64,000 nt of DNA from Megascapheus bottae. Taxonomy: Eukaryota; Chordata; Mammalia; Rodentia; Geomyidae. The position numbers and the translations under genes were made by a program. A model generated the notes under the pieces. That model saw only the letters and a list, made by a program, of their open reading frames with translations. It made no database searches and had not been told where the DNA came from. Location: the NCBI GenBank assembly GCA_024803745.1, contig JANJXV010000043.1:3283001-3347000 (forward strand), given 5' to 3'. Shown in pieces: positions 12,190 through 22,494 of the stretch (within the stretch, counting starts at the first letter, position 1; the number at the start of each line of letters is the position of its first letter).

Positions 12190-13560
12190 ACTGCACACCT
12201 TGGTTGCGTTGCTTCTCTGTTGGGTCATGTCCATGAAGTACAGATGAAAAGATTGTCCCATGCTTCAAGTGTATGTAAACCTCAGGCTCAATCCTCACAG
12301 TGGACCATGAATAGGGCAACACAGGAAAATTTCCAGCTGGGACTAATATTACATTGGAGATATTTAGATAGATGTCGGGGGACTGGCTGGTAATAGGCTC
12401 TTCTATGATTGTGGATGCACAATTCACAGAGCTCACAATTTGGCAAACTGGTGCCAAACATATCATCTCTAGGGAACCATAAACAAGGACGGGCCAGGGT
12501 GAGGGAGAACAAATGCCTAAAAGAATAGTTTTGAAACATTTTCTTTGGTAAACAACGATGGTCCAGTCTATGCATAGATTATAAGATGAAAAATATGACT
12601 AATTACAGGCTACACACACACACACAAAGGCAATTCCATGTTACAAACACTTTGGAAAGTTCACAGACAATTCATAAAGGAAATACCTAGAATATCAGTG
12701 TCTTGAATGGGGAACTAGCAAGAACGAATGGATCACATGGAATCTATGAACAGACAGTGGGAGAATTTTTGTCACAATACTCAATGTTCATGTATAAAAG
12801 GAAATGTGGATATTAATGTGGCAGTTGGGGGAGGGGGAGAGGGAGAATTTTGGAAGGTATGATTAGGTTTAAGATTCATTGTACATGTACATGAATTTCT
12901 TAAAGGAAAATCTCTCTTTAAAACAACTGAAGAATAAATATCTCGAAAACGAGGCTTCAGTGGTGGCTCACATCTGAGATCCTACCTACTGAAGATGCTG
13001 TGAGTAGAAGATCAGGTTTTTAAGACAGCATGGGCAGGAGTCTGTGAGACTTAGACCTCCAAAAACCTACTCAGCAAGGCTGGAAGTAGCAATGTAGCTC
13101 AAGGATTGGAGAACTGGACTTTAGCCAAAAAGCTCATGGGCAGTGTCTAATCCCTGAGTTCAACCACAACGATCGGCATAAAAAATGTTAAAAACAGAAT
13201 GTCACTTATATTTCTCTCATCAATGACTCGTGTGAAATGCAAAATTTTATTTAGAAATGTCAGTTAAATGCACGTGGTGGTATGCTATAGCATATCCCAG
13301 AAGTGACATTAGGACACACAGAGCCTCCCCATAATTAAAAAACAATAAACAATGAGACACAGTTCTCATATGGTTTATGTCAGGCCATTTCATTTTATTC
13401 AACCATATACTACATGCCAAAGAACTTTCTGTCATGTGAGAGAGTGTATTTAACATTCTCCAAGGTAAAGTAGCAAGGAAAGGATATGTATTATTTTTTT
13501 CCTGACCCAAAACACATACCGAGAGGCACTGTTGGTCCACAGGTGCTACCCTAGCTGCTC
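12190..13560 (+). repeat. Dispersed repeat R, copy 2
   Basis: It contains the core block (about 12,330-12,450: 'ttccagctg..', 'ggctcttctatgattgtgga', 'cacagagctcacaatt'), the 'cagtgtcttgaatggg' junction (about 12,700) and the 'cccataattaaaaa' block (about 13,330). All are collinear with copy 3 at 15.5-17.4 kb. It is diverged. A composite SINE lies inside it at 12,955-13,180. Confidence 0.6.
12955..13180 (+). repeat. Composite 7SL-like/ID-like SINE
   Basis: Its left arm starts 'ggcttcagtggtggctcaca'. The right arm is 'tggaagtagcaatgtagctc..ggattgg'. Confidence 0.65.
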
Positions 13561-13636
13561 ACAAAAAAGAAATCTGTTGATACATATTTTGAGGTCAGCA
13601 GCAGCTGGAAATCCAATAACACTCTTATTTCCAACT

Positions 13637-13674
<38 letters not shown>

Positions 13675-14290
13675 TCAGAAGTGGGTGCAGTTCTAGTGAT
13701 GGATCACTAGTCTTTAGTAAACAAATTTAAATTTCTGGACAGCAGCAAGTCCTGAGGACTAGCACAAATAACTCTCCACCCCGACATATGACCCAAGTTT
13801 TATTAACCAGGATACAGAGGCTTACACCTGTATTGCTAACTTCTGAGCAATTCAGTATGTCAATTTTGCATGTTGGTCATTGTTACCCCTTTCATCCTTC
13901 CCCCCACCACATCTCTGAAACCTACTCATCTCCTGATTGTCCTACTTTCATTTTCACATACGTTGGGTAATATTGTATCTACTTACCGAATATCATGAGT
14001 GTATTCTCCCTCACCAATGCATCTTCATCTATCTATACCCATCCTCTTGGTTTAAAACCCTCCCCAACACATCATGTACAAGCTGCTTCATATTTTTTTA
14101 GGTTAGGCAATAAGTTGTTGGTTCAAAGGAATTACACGATTGGAATCCTCCCCTGCATAGCCCTGTATTGATGGCAATACATTTGTGCATATCTTCATAT
14201 GTAGATTCATAACATCGTACTCACTTGCACATTTCCTCACTTCAATCAACTTGTATGTACTCATGTTAGACACTCAAGTATATTAGAATA
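13560..14290. other. No gene recognised; one CA microsatellite
   Basis: There is a (CA)n tract at 13,639-13,672. The rest is AT-rich unique-looking sequence with no open frame over 61 codons. Confidence 0.6.
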
Positions 14291-14295
14291 GAAGG

Positions 14296-14500
14296 GGCTG
14301 GGAATATGGCTTAGTGGTAGATTGCTTACCTAGCAAGTAGAAAGCCCCAGGTTGGATGCCTCGGTACCACATACACAGAAGCATCTGCAAGTGGCGCTAT
14401 GACTCCAAGTATTAGAGTACTAGCCTTGAAAACAGAAATTCTCAAACAGAGCCCAGGCCCTGAGTTCAAGTCCCAGGACTATACAAAAAAACAAAAATAA
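14296..14500 (+). repeat. ID-like dimeric SINE
   Basis: It begins 'ggggctgggaatatggctta', has an A box (tggtagattgc) and a right arm 'aagtggcgctatgactccaag', and ends 'gttcaagtcccaggac' plus an A-rich tail. Confidence 0.8.
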
Positions 14501-14857
14501 TAAAAAAAAGAAAGAAAGAAAACAAAATTATATATAATAATTTCTGATCAAAGAACAATAGAGGCTCCTCTTCAAAGATCACTGGTTGAAAATCCACAGC
14601 AGTCCTCCTGGTTGGTGAAATTCAATCTCATCGAATCTATGAAGGAACACTCATGCATACTTTCTCTTATTATAAAGAAATAGTGACATTTTCTTAAGAT
14701 ATGATACTTGTAAACGTTCTGGAAAATACAGGCAATTGCATATCACCCTTAATTTCATACAGATAATTTAGCACTAGAAAATATTATGCTGAGCCTTCTA
14801 TCTCCCAGCAGATTTCTTCATCATTCCTTGGTTTTGTAATTCTCATCCTGGTTCCAT

Positions 14858-14872
14858 CTTTCTTTCTTTCTC

Positions 14873-14923
<51 letters not shown>

Positions 14924-14940
14924 CTCTTTGTGTCTTTCTT
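14858..14940 (+). repeat. (TTTC)n microsatellite
   Basis: About 80 bases of ctttctttctttc. Confidence 0.95.
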
Positions 14941-14964
14941 TTTTTTCCTTTCTATCAGTGTGTA

Positions 14965-15185
14965 TGACAGCTAAAGGACTTATATTCAGACTCTGGGAAC
15001 TTCACTGAGATTTTTCTTCTCCTTCTACCACTTGAGTCACACCTCTATTTTTGTCACATTGATTGTTAATTGGAGATAAGATTATCATGGCCTTTGTTGC
15101 CTCCATTGGCTTTGAAGGGGGATTCTCAGATCTCAGTGCCTTGTGTAGGTAGGACCACAGATATGATCCATAGGCACCCAAAACA
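14965..15185 (-). repeat. Composite SINE, diverged
   Basis: The reverse orientation has 'ccacttgagtcaca', 'gattgttaattggagataag' and a 7SL-like end. Confidence 0.6.
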
Positions 15186-15357
15186 AACTATATTTAAAAA
15201 AAACAACAAAACTTTCTGGTTTACTCAACCTAAATGGCTCAAGTGTTAGAGCACTATCTTTGAGCACAAAAGTCTCAGGGACAGTGTACACGCCACAAGT
15301 TTAAGCTCCACAGCTGACCAAAAAACTCAGCTTTCACTCTTCATAATGGATTATGCA

Positions 15358-15550
15358 GGGCTGAGAGCATGCCTATTGGTAGGGTGCTTGCCTAGCATGC
15401 ACAAAACTCTGTGTTTGATTCCTTAGTACCACATCCACAGAAAAAAACCTGGAAGTGGCTGTGTCTCAAGTAGTAGATCACTAGTGATAAGAAAGCCCAG
15501 AGACAATGCCCAGCCCTGATTTCAAGCCCCAGGACAGGTAAAAATAAGAA
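15358..15550 (+). repeat. ID-like dimeric SINE
   Basis: It has an A-box-like stretch 'attggtagggtgcttgcc', a B-box-like 'gtgtttgattcct', a right arm, and a tail of aaataag/aaaag. Confidence 0.75.
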
Positions 15551-15867
15551 AAGAAAAGAATACCACAGAATGGATTCTTTATAGGTGGTCATGGAGGATT
15601 TCCAGCTGCAGTGTCACATGGTGTTGGAGATTTTGATGAGACGCCAGAGGACAGGCCGATGACAGGCTCTCCTACCCTCATGGAACCTGATTTGCAGACC
15701 TCACAATTAGAAAAATTGATCCAAAGCTTACAAATCTCAATCAACTCACTAACATGGATGGAGTGGGGGAGAATATCCAATACAATAGATTTTATCCTTG
15801 TTCTCTGGTAAACAAAGCTTCTAAGTTCTTTGTCTATATGACAGTATCAAAATATGGCAAACGGAGT

Positions 15868-16036
15868 CCAGGAGAATGGCCTAGGTGGAGCATGTTTGTC
15901 TAGCATTTAAACACTGTACAATATGCACAGAAAAAGATGGAAGTGGTGTTGTGGCTCAAGTGACCTTGATCTCTAGCCTTGAGGAAGCCCAGGGAGAGTG
16001 TCATGACCCTGTGTTTAAGCCTAAGGATTGGCAAGA
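15868..16036 (+). repeat. ID-like dimeric SINE inside R copy 3
   Basis: A SINE sits at the same place in R copies 5 (53,206-53,378) and 7 (61,883-62,073), so it was present before those copies separated. Confidence 0.7.
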
Positions 16037-16844
16037 ATATATTGCTGAATATAGCATATACAAGAGTGCAATTCCAAATTGTAAGCCTTTTGAGTAGTCC
16101 CCAGACAATTTAACAACAGAAATATTCTGAGTATCAGTTTCTGGAGTGGGGTTCCATTAGGAGGTACTGGAATGAATGGAAACAAGAAGCCAAAGGAGAA
16201 CGAAGTCATAATAATCATTGGTCATATGTGTAGAATATGAAATTTGGATAACACTGTGCATATTGGTGAAAGGGTAGGTGGAAGAAGAGAATGATGGAAG
16301 AGATGAATCTGAGGAAGATACTGTGTACAAGTGTGTGGATATGTTAATCTGAAATGGGTTACTTCAAGGAAGTTAAGATAAAAATGCTAAAGAGAGAATG
16401 CTGATAAGTAGAATTATTAAATGATATGATATATAACTATCATCGGTGACTTCTGTGAAGTGAAAACTTTTGTAAAAACTGTTCCAGGTCAATATATAGG
16501 GAAAGCCAAATACACAAGTAACATCAGCACACAATCATCTCCCCATAATTAAAAATAATACATGATGAGCCACACATTTTACACACAGATGCACACAGAC
16601 CGAGAAGTGCAGGTTTGGCTCAAGTAATAGAACAATAGCCCTGAGCAAAAAAGCTCAATGTCACTTTCCAGACCCTGAATTCAAGCTCCAGCACTGCTTC
16701 AAACATATAAACAAAGAAAGAAAGAATCAAATAAACTAACCACCAACAAAAAAGCAACACCTTAGGTTTATTAGTCAGCAGCTAGAGGCTCACCCGTGAG
16801 ATCTGGGCATAAGGACAGACCTGTTCTTTAACAAGCACTAGGTC

Positions 16845-17075
16845 CTAGCCGGTGGGGTGGCTCAAGCCAGTAATCCTAGCTTCTCAAGAGGATGAGACCT
16901 GTGGATCACGGTCCAAACCCAGCCTGGGAACAAAAGGACTTGAGACCCTTATCTCCAATTTACCTCTAGAAAATGGCAATTGGGGCTTTGGCCAATGGTG
17001 GTCAGTGGCCATGATCTGAAGAGCTCAGGGACCGTGCTCAGTATGAGTTCTCCACATTGACCCAGAAAGAAAGAA
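16845..17075 (+). repeat. Composite 7SL-like/ID-like SINE
   Basis: Its left arm starts 'agccggtggggtggctcaag'. It then has 'cttatctccaatttacc' and a decayed right arm. Confidence 0.7.
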
Positions 17076-17502
17076 AGCCCTGGAGCCTATGTATATAACA
17101 ACTAAAAACAAAAGAGCTGGTCGTACCTATTTTGCCAAGAAATGAGAAAGCCCTGGAATTCAAATACCAGTGCTCCCAAAACCAAAGTGGGCTGTTTCTC
17201 TTCACTTTTATTGAGGTGAAATATCCATGATAGAAAATTCACATCTCAACCACTGTACAATTCAATTTGTGGGGTGACCATCTACAGACATGTGTCATCT
17301 TTACAAATTGAAATTTTGTGCATTAAAAACAAATAAATCCTTCCCTAATTAATTAGTTTGACTTAGCCAGTAATTTTTTCTAGTGCTCCTATGTCCTCAG
17401 TTATACTAATGAAACCATAAGTATATAAAGATTGTGTACAGAGAGGTAGGATTTACAGGAATTTGGGTTAAATTTTTTTCCTCTGGAAAATAATATTATA
17501 AT

Positions 17503-17710
17503 GGAGACTGACAGGAGGGCGGGCGCTAAAACCCAGCAGCCCAACAAAGGCGGTGGAGTTGTCCCTGCTACCACCCGCCCAATAGGTTCCTCTCCCAGGC
17601 CACTGATTGGAGTCTGACAGGCAGGCGGGTGCTAAGACCCAGCACCCCAGTAAAGGGGTCAGAGGTGTCACAGCTCACCGCCCAACATGTTCCTCTCCCA
17701 GGCCACTGGG
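17503..17710 (+). repeat. Two tandem GC-rich monomers of about 105 bp
   Basis: The unit starts 'ggag.ctgacagg.ggcggg' at 17,503 and again at 17,609. Each ends with 'ttcctctcccaggccactg'. The GC content contrasts sharply with the flanks. It may be the promoter part of an L1 or an LTR, but I cannot place it. Confidence 0.7.
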
Positions 17711-18240
17711 TATGGAGAGTGGGGGGCACGGAGACCCTGCCCTAAAACAGTGGGTGAGGTGTGAGGGAGTCTGAGAGCCAGCATCTGCCCCACTAAATTG
17801 TTAAGTTGGGCACCCTCCAGCTGGGAATCCCCAGCAAGGCGGTACCAAGGGGGCCCCCACAGTCACAGACTCTTGGCCAAAGCGGCTGAAACACAGCAGG
17901 GAACTGAAGGGCAGACAGGTAGCCAAGCTCACCTTCTAAGGATCAAAAAGGCGCAGCTCCACCCTTGGAGCCCACATCCTCATCTGGGCCCTGCCCTGGG
18001 AACAGAGTGGACACAGACTGGCCTACCTGAGAGCCCCTGGAAACTCCCAAACCCCAGACCCTTGACCAAGGGCCCGCCCCTGGAAACAGTGCAGGGAAAA
18101 CCAACCATCAGCCCAGCGCGCTGAGACTGAAGTGCACAGACCCTACCCATGGCCCACTGTGAGGCCACTGGTTTTTTTAGAAGTAAATGAAAATTAAATG
18201 GAAGCAATAGGGACCCAATAAAGGTCCAAAGTTTCTAAAG
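17711..18240. other. GC-rich segment continuing the tandem monomers
   Basis: This is a CCC/GGG-rich stretch with an open frame on '+' at 17,798-18,124 (108 codons) and no recognised motif. It ends in 'acccaataaaggtcc' near 18,212, which could be a polyadenylation-type signal. Together with 17,503-17,710 it looks like one mobile-element promoter or LTR. That is inference only. Confidence 0.4.
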
Positions 18241-18244
18241 TATC

Positions 18245-18425
18245 TTCTCAAATTAGCAAGACCAGCCTCCCTGGGTGCTTATTAAACACGAGAATTCTTG
18301 GCTCCTTTCCCAGATCTTTTAAGTCTGAAACTCCTGGAGTCAGACTCAGATTTTTAATGAGCTCTCAAAGTCATTTCTGCATGGTTGAAGTTTGGGAACA
18401 TGTGGATCTAAGGGGTTTGTTAGCA
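18245..18425. mobile_element. Possible old hAT-type MER element
   Basis: The phrases 'tattaaacacgagaattctt', 'ctgaaactcctggagtcaga' and a terminal 'gaagtttgggaac' resemble the non-autonomous MER5/MER20 class. No terminal repeat pair could be confirmed by eye. Confidence 0.35.
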
Positions 18426-18594
18426 TGAATAACTTTAATGAACAACAAGAGACCCACAGAGGACTGCCCTTTTCAGATTTCAGGGCTCTCTGCCTCCTTC
18501 CAAATGCTCATGTGTACATCTGAAGAAAGAATGATGTGTTCATTTTGGAATTCATAAAAAATACTCAGCATTTTTTTCTTTTGGGAACACTGCA

Positions 18595-19152
18595 CTTTTT
18601 CCATATATTTTTATTGTAATTGATAGAAGAGTTACATTATATTCATCAAATAGAAGGTGCATTACTTCACAAATATTGATACCCTTTCTCATGTCCTGTT
18701 TCCCATTTCCCTCCCTTCTCCCCACTCACAACTTGATTTCCCCCTTTCCTCTCCTATTTCAAATAACCAATTAAGAATATATAAGATATATCAGGTAACA
18801 AGGTGAAGTATTGTAACAATACGAGATAACCAAGGGACAGTAAAAGAGAGGAGAGATAACATAGTACATCAAGGACAACAATCACTCATTATATTGCTTT
18901 TGTTTCCTTATCCTGGAGGTCCTTACATTTAGTGTTGTACTATTTGGCCTAATGTCTCCAGATTTTGTTCTGTTGTAAATCCCTGCTAGGAGAGCTCGAG
19001 GTTCCTACTGATTATGACAAATGAGGGAGACTATTGGGCCTGTGTTCCTTTGAGTCTGGCTTACTTCACTTAATATGATTTTTTCTAAGTCTTTCCATTT
19101 CCTTACAAATGGGGCGATGTCATTCTTTCTGACAGCAGCATAGTATTCAATT
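18595..19152 (-). mobile_element. L1: 5'-truncated L1, 3' end
   Basis: The reverse orientation starts with the T-rich tail, then 'tattgtaattgatagaagag', the 3' UTR, and the beginning of the ORF2 C-terminus (antisense at about 19,020-19,150). It is flanked by the duplication 'aacactgca' (18,586-18,594 and 19,153-19,161). Confidence 0.85.
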
Positions 19153-19239
19153 AACACTGCATTTTTTAAACTGCCGTTTCTTAATGTTTCTATGTTCAGT
19201 GGAATGTTATTCCTCATATGAAAATCTAATTATTTATCT

Positions 19240-19385
19240 TATTTATTTTTATTAAAGAGTTTATTAACATTGGTTTTTACATCATATTTCAAATGACGTA
19301 TTTAACAAATAAATATTCAAGAAGTGCATCTCTATTAGTCACTGGCACATACATTTTAGAACATAATTAAAATTAGGCTGAGGGT
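19240..19385 (-). repeat. Unclassified short retroposon tail (family T)
   Basis: It is the reverse complement of 61,425-61,590 and similar to 5,140-5,245. Confidence 0.5.
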
Positions 19386-19403
19386 TTGTATGTCATAGAT
19401 ACA

Positions 19404-19592
19404 TATTTGCCAATCCTGGGACTTGAACTCAGGGCCTTGGCAATGTCTTTGGACATTCAAGGCTAATGCTCTGCCACTTGAGCCACAGCTCTATTTCCAG
19501 CTTTTTCTGTGTATGTGGTAATGAGGAATTGAACCCAAGTCTCCATGTATACTAGGTGAGCACTCTACCATTAGTCTGTGTTCTGGCCCCAA
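19404..19592 (-). repeat. ID-like dimeric SINE
   Basis: The reverse orientation reads from 'tttgccaatcctgggacttg' to the antisense A box 'gcactctaccattag' and 'ctggcccc'. Confidence 0.8.
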
Positions 19593-19706
19593 TTATTTAT
19601 CATTTTAATGGGGCATCTTGATCTTTTCCATTTGAGTGTTTGCATGCATGCTTCTCCCTTCTCATGCACATTGGCAATTGCAGGTGGCATTAAAAATTAC
19701 AGACAA

Positions 19707-19900
19707 TAGCTGGGAGTTTGGCCTAGTGGTAGAATGCTTGCCTAGCATGCACAAAGACCCAGGTTTGATTCCTCAGTACCACATCCATAGAAAAAATTCA
19801 GAAGTGGTGCTGAGGCTCAGGTGGTATAGCTCTAGCATTGAGAAAGTCCAAGAACAGGGTTCAGGCCCTGAGTTCAAGCTGAGGACTGGCCAAAAAAAAT
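19707..19900 (+). repeat. ID-like dimeric SINE
   Basis: It begins 'agctgggagtttggcctagt', has A and B boxes (tggtagaatgc, ggtttgattcc), and ends 'gaggactggccaaaaaaaa'. Confidence 0.85.
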
Positions 19901-20034
19901 TAGATGTAAATTTTGATTTCTATTGGACTGAAGTAGATATATTTACCTGAACGCTTAATGCATATTTATTTATTTTTTGTTTGTTAATGCATATTTATAT
20001 CTTAAGAGTGATGCACATTTAAATTCCTGGGAGA

Positions 20035-20195
20035 AATTGGTCAGGTGTGGGGCTTGAACTCACAGCCTGGGTAATGTTCCTGAGCTTTTGTGTGCAAGGC
20101 TAGCACTCTACCACTTTGAGTCACAGCACGGCTTCCAGTTTTCTGGTGGTTAATTGGAGATAAGCCTCATGGACTTTTCTTCCCGGGCTCATGAT
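20035..20195 (-). repeat. Composite SINE, partial
   Basis: The reverse orientation has the ID-like arm and 'ggtggttaattggagataag'. The 7SL-like end is mostly missing. Confidence 0.6.
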
Positions 20196-20231
20196 TTTTT
20201 TTCTTATATTTTCTTGAACAATATAAGATGA

Positions 20232-20425
20232 GGTGAGGAGTATGGCCAAGTGGTAGAGTGCTTGCCTAGCATGTACAAAGCCCTGGGTTTGATTCCTTGG
20301 TTCACATACACAGAAAAAAACTGGAAGTGGTGCTGTGGCTCAAGTTGTACAGTGCTAGCCTTGAGAAAGCTCAAGGAGAATACCCGTGCCCTGAATTCAA
20401 GACCCAGGACTGACAAAAAACAAAA
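20232..20425 (+). repeat. ID-like dimeric SINE
   Basis: Well preserved: 'ggagtatggccaagtggtag', 'gggtttgattcct', 'gtggtgctgtggctcaagtt', 'caagacccaggactgac' and an A-rich tail. Confidence 0.85.
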
Positions 20426-20459
20426 CAGAACAAAACAGTACAACAACCCCTAACCCCCA

Positions 20460-20890
20460 ATATAAGATGGTCTTACCATTCTACTCAGCTTTATTATCTT
20501 TATATTTATTTTAGCATTAGAGCACTATGTTATATATGGAATATATGGTACATATTACAATTAGATCATATACTTTATTATATTTATGTTATAAAACATG
20601 AATTATATAACAGAATCATTTGTATGTGATAAATGCAATTTTATTAACATTTTATATTAAATTAATTTCATTACTTTTAGTACAGATATGATATAGAACA
20701 TTATACAATATATCTATAGACTATAAATTCCTATGTAATAAATACCATAGATCATATAATATATACTGTGTGTTATACTGCATATATTATATACATTATA
20801 CATTATATTCTATAAATCATGCATGATGTATTATATGTTATTTACCAGGTATGAATATAAATGTGAGCCATTGGGGCTTAGCATGTTGTC
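20460..20890. repeat. AT-rich low-complexity stretch
   Basis: Dense TATA/ATAT words without a strict period and no open frame. Confidence 0.75.
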
Positions 20891-20987
20891 TTTTCAAGGA
20901 AGAGTCAGGACAAGATGGCAGATTAGAAGCATCAACACTTTTGTCTCTATGAATGAGAAGAATCAGTAAACACAGGAAAGAAAATGG

Positions 20988-21250
20988 AGCTCCTTTTCAC
21001 CAAGATGGCACTGAACATGAAGAAGGGAGCTCCTGCGCCTTCTAAAGCTGAAGCCAAGGATAAGGCATTGAAGGCAAGAAGGCAGTGCTGAAAGGTGTCC
21101 AAGCCACAAAAAAAGAAGATACACCCACTTTCAGGCTGCTGGGAAACAGCGCAAATATCCATGGAAGAGTGCTCTGAGGAAAATAATTGTATGCAAATAT
21201 CAGGTGACTTGACGTGAAGACGATAGAAAACAATAACACATTTGTGTTAT
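20988..21250 (+). pseudogene. RPL23A: RPL23A processed pseudogene, 5' part
   Basis: The parent encodes large-subunit ribosomal protein L23a. The sequence begins at 'ccttttcaccaagatggc', which resembles the parent 5' UTR and start. It then keeps the order of the N-terminal region: APAP.KAEAK, KALKA, a Lys-rich stretch (near 21,100), the 'aatatcc.tggaagagtgct' part, and KKIEDNNT as K-T-I-E-N-N-N-T at 21,217-21,240. It has frameshifts and stops and no introns. Similarity stops at about 21,245, where OR sequence begins. Its break point and flanks show it is not a whole retrocopy. Confidence 0.82.
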
Positions 21251-21405
21251 ATCTGGAGTCAGTTGTATTCCATTCTTTCAAAGATGGCAAAGTGGCCTCA
21301 GTGATGTACCCTGTGGTCACCCCTATGTTGAACCCCTTCATCTACAGCCTGAGGAACAAAGATATTAAAGCCACCGTAAGGAAACTCTACAGTGGAAGAC
21401 TCTAG
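21250..21405 (+). pseudogene. Olfactory receptor C-terminal fragment joined to RPL23A
   Basis: About 50 codons of OR end: [31 protein letters not shown], then a short tail and a stop at 21,403-21,405. The frame is shared with the last readable part of RPL23A (from 21,214), so the two read as one 63-codon frame. The OR part has [10 protein letters not shown], unlike the 'SPRGSAVSSVMY' of the neighbours, so it came from another OR lineage. No OR sequence precedes it. Confidence 0.85.
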
Positions 21406-22197
21406 AAAAGTAATTCCTATGCAGGTGGGAAAATATCCCAGCAATCAATACAGAAGCCTATATATAATATACCTCGAATGCTGGGACAGTCTTGGGAAGG
21501 AGAGTGGTATACAGGACAAGGCAGAAAGCTGTCTTCCTCTTGGGAGGAAAACATGTCATCAGAAAAACCTGAAATAAAAGGAGAGCTGTTGTGGTAAAAG
21601 CAGTGTAAGAAGATCCAGAGAACATCCAAACTCTCCTGTCCTCTTACTGATAACCAAATAGAAAATGATAAAAAGAAACCATGAAATCACTTACAGGAGG
21701 CCCTTGTCGATGAAGGGAAGAGTCATTCTTGTCTCATTCGAATTCCAACGTATAAAGGGGTGGGCTTGGGGATGGGGAGAGCCAGCAATCAACTATATCT
21801 CCCTTGGTTTGTGCCAACATTTGTCTGGATCAAACTATCTGTCATCTTCAGAGGAACTGACACAAAGCAGAAGCTGGAGGAGAAGCAGCATTAGAGCCAC
21901 AGGGGACATTTCTGCAGCATTCACAGAGCTGTGACTCTAGCTGGAGACTGAGCCTGCAGTGTCAGGCAAGTGTTTAAATGGATCTTCAGTTTCTGTGGCT
22001 TTTTGTTACCTGGATGGCACCGGGATGCATCACCAGCCTCCTCCCCTGTCCTTGAGAGAGCTTGCTCTGCCCTCTAGCTCTGCATCTGCAGCCTGGCATC
22101 AAAGAAAATAACACAAGTTGGAAAACATGTGTAGGATCTTCTTCTCCATGCCTTCACTGCTGTGATTTCATCTAGGACTCTAGATTATAAAATGCCA

Positions 22198-22310
22198 TGG
22201 AAGTGGTGCTGTGGCTTAAGTGGTAGAGCACTAATCTTGAGCTGAAGAGCTCAGGGACAGTGCCCAGGCCCAGAGTTTAAGACTCATGACCACCACCACC
22301 AACAAAACAG
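22198..22310 (+). repeat. ID-like SINE right arm
   Basis: It contains 'ggaagtggtgctgtggctta', 'tggtagagcacta' and 'cagtgcccaggcccagag'. Only the right half is present. Confidence 0.7.
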
Positions 22311-22494
22311 TAAAATATAAAACCCCAGGGATGGAGTCATTTTCTGTTGAGTTGTTTGCAAACTTATGTGCAGAAAAAGAGTTTAAAAGAAAATCAAGGA
22401 CAAAAATAAGTTACAAAGATCCATACAAATGCCACTAAGAATGATAAAAATGGATGACACCAGAGGATGCCATGTGAAGGACACAAGATGAAAC

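Larger units (their letters stand above)
15551..17460 (+). repeat. Dispersed repeat R, copy 3 (most complete)
   Basis: Its order is: a core with an open frame (15,611-15,811, ending at a stop), an embedded ID-like SINE (15,868-16,036), the 'ccattaggaggtactgg' block, an AT-rich block, 'cccataattaaaaataatac', SINE pieces, and a final block also found at about 1,250 and 63,350. The frame's SQLEKLIQSL stretch is also open in copy 5 (minus strand, about 53,710-53,990). I do not recognise its family. It could be a decayed retroviral or host-gene segment spread by duplication. Confidence 0.65.

Noticed and set aside
17798..18124. 108-codon frame in the GC-rich segment
   Set aside because: No motif, no neighbours of a gene, and GC-rich DNA has few stops; kept only as part of an unclassified element.
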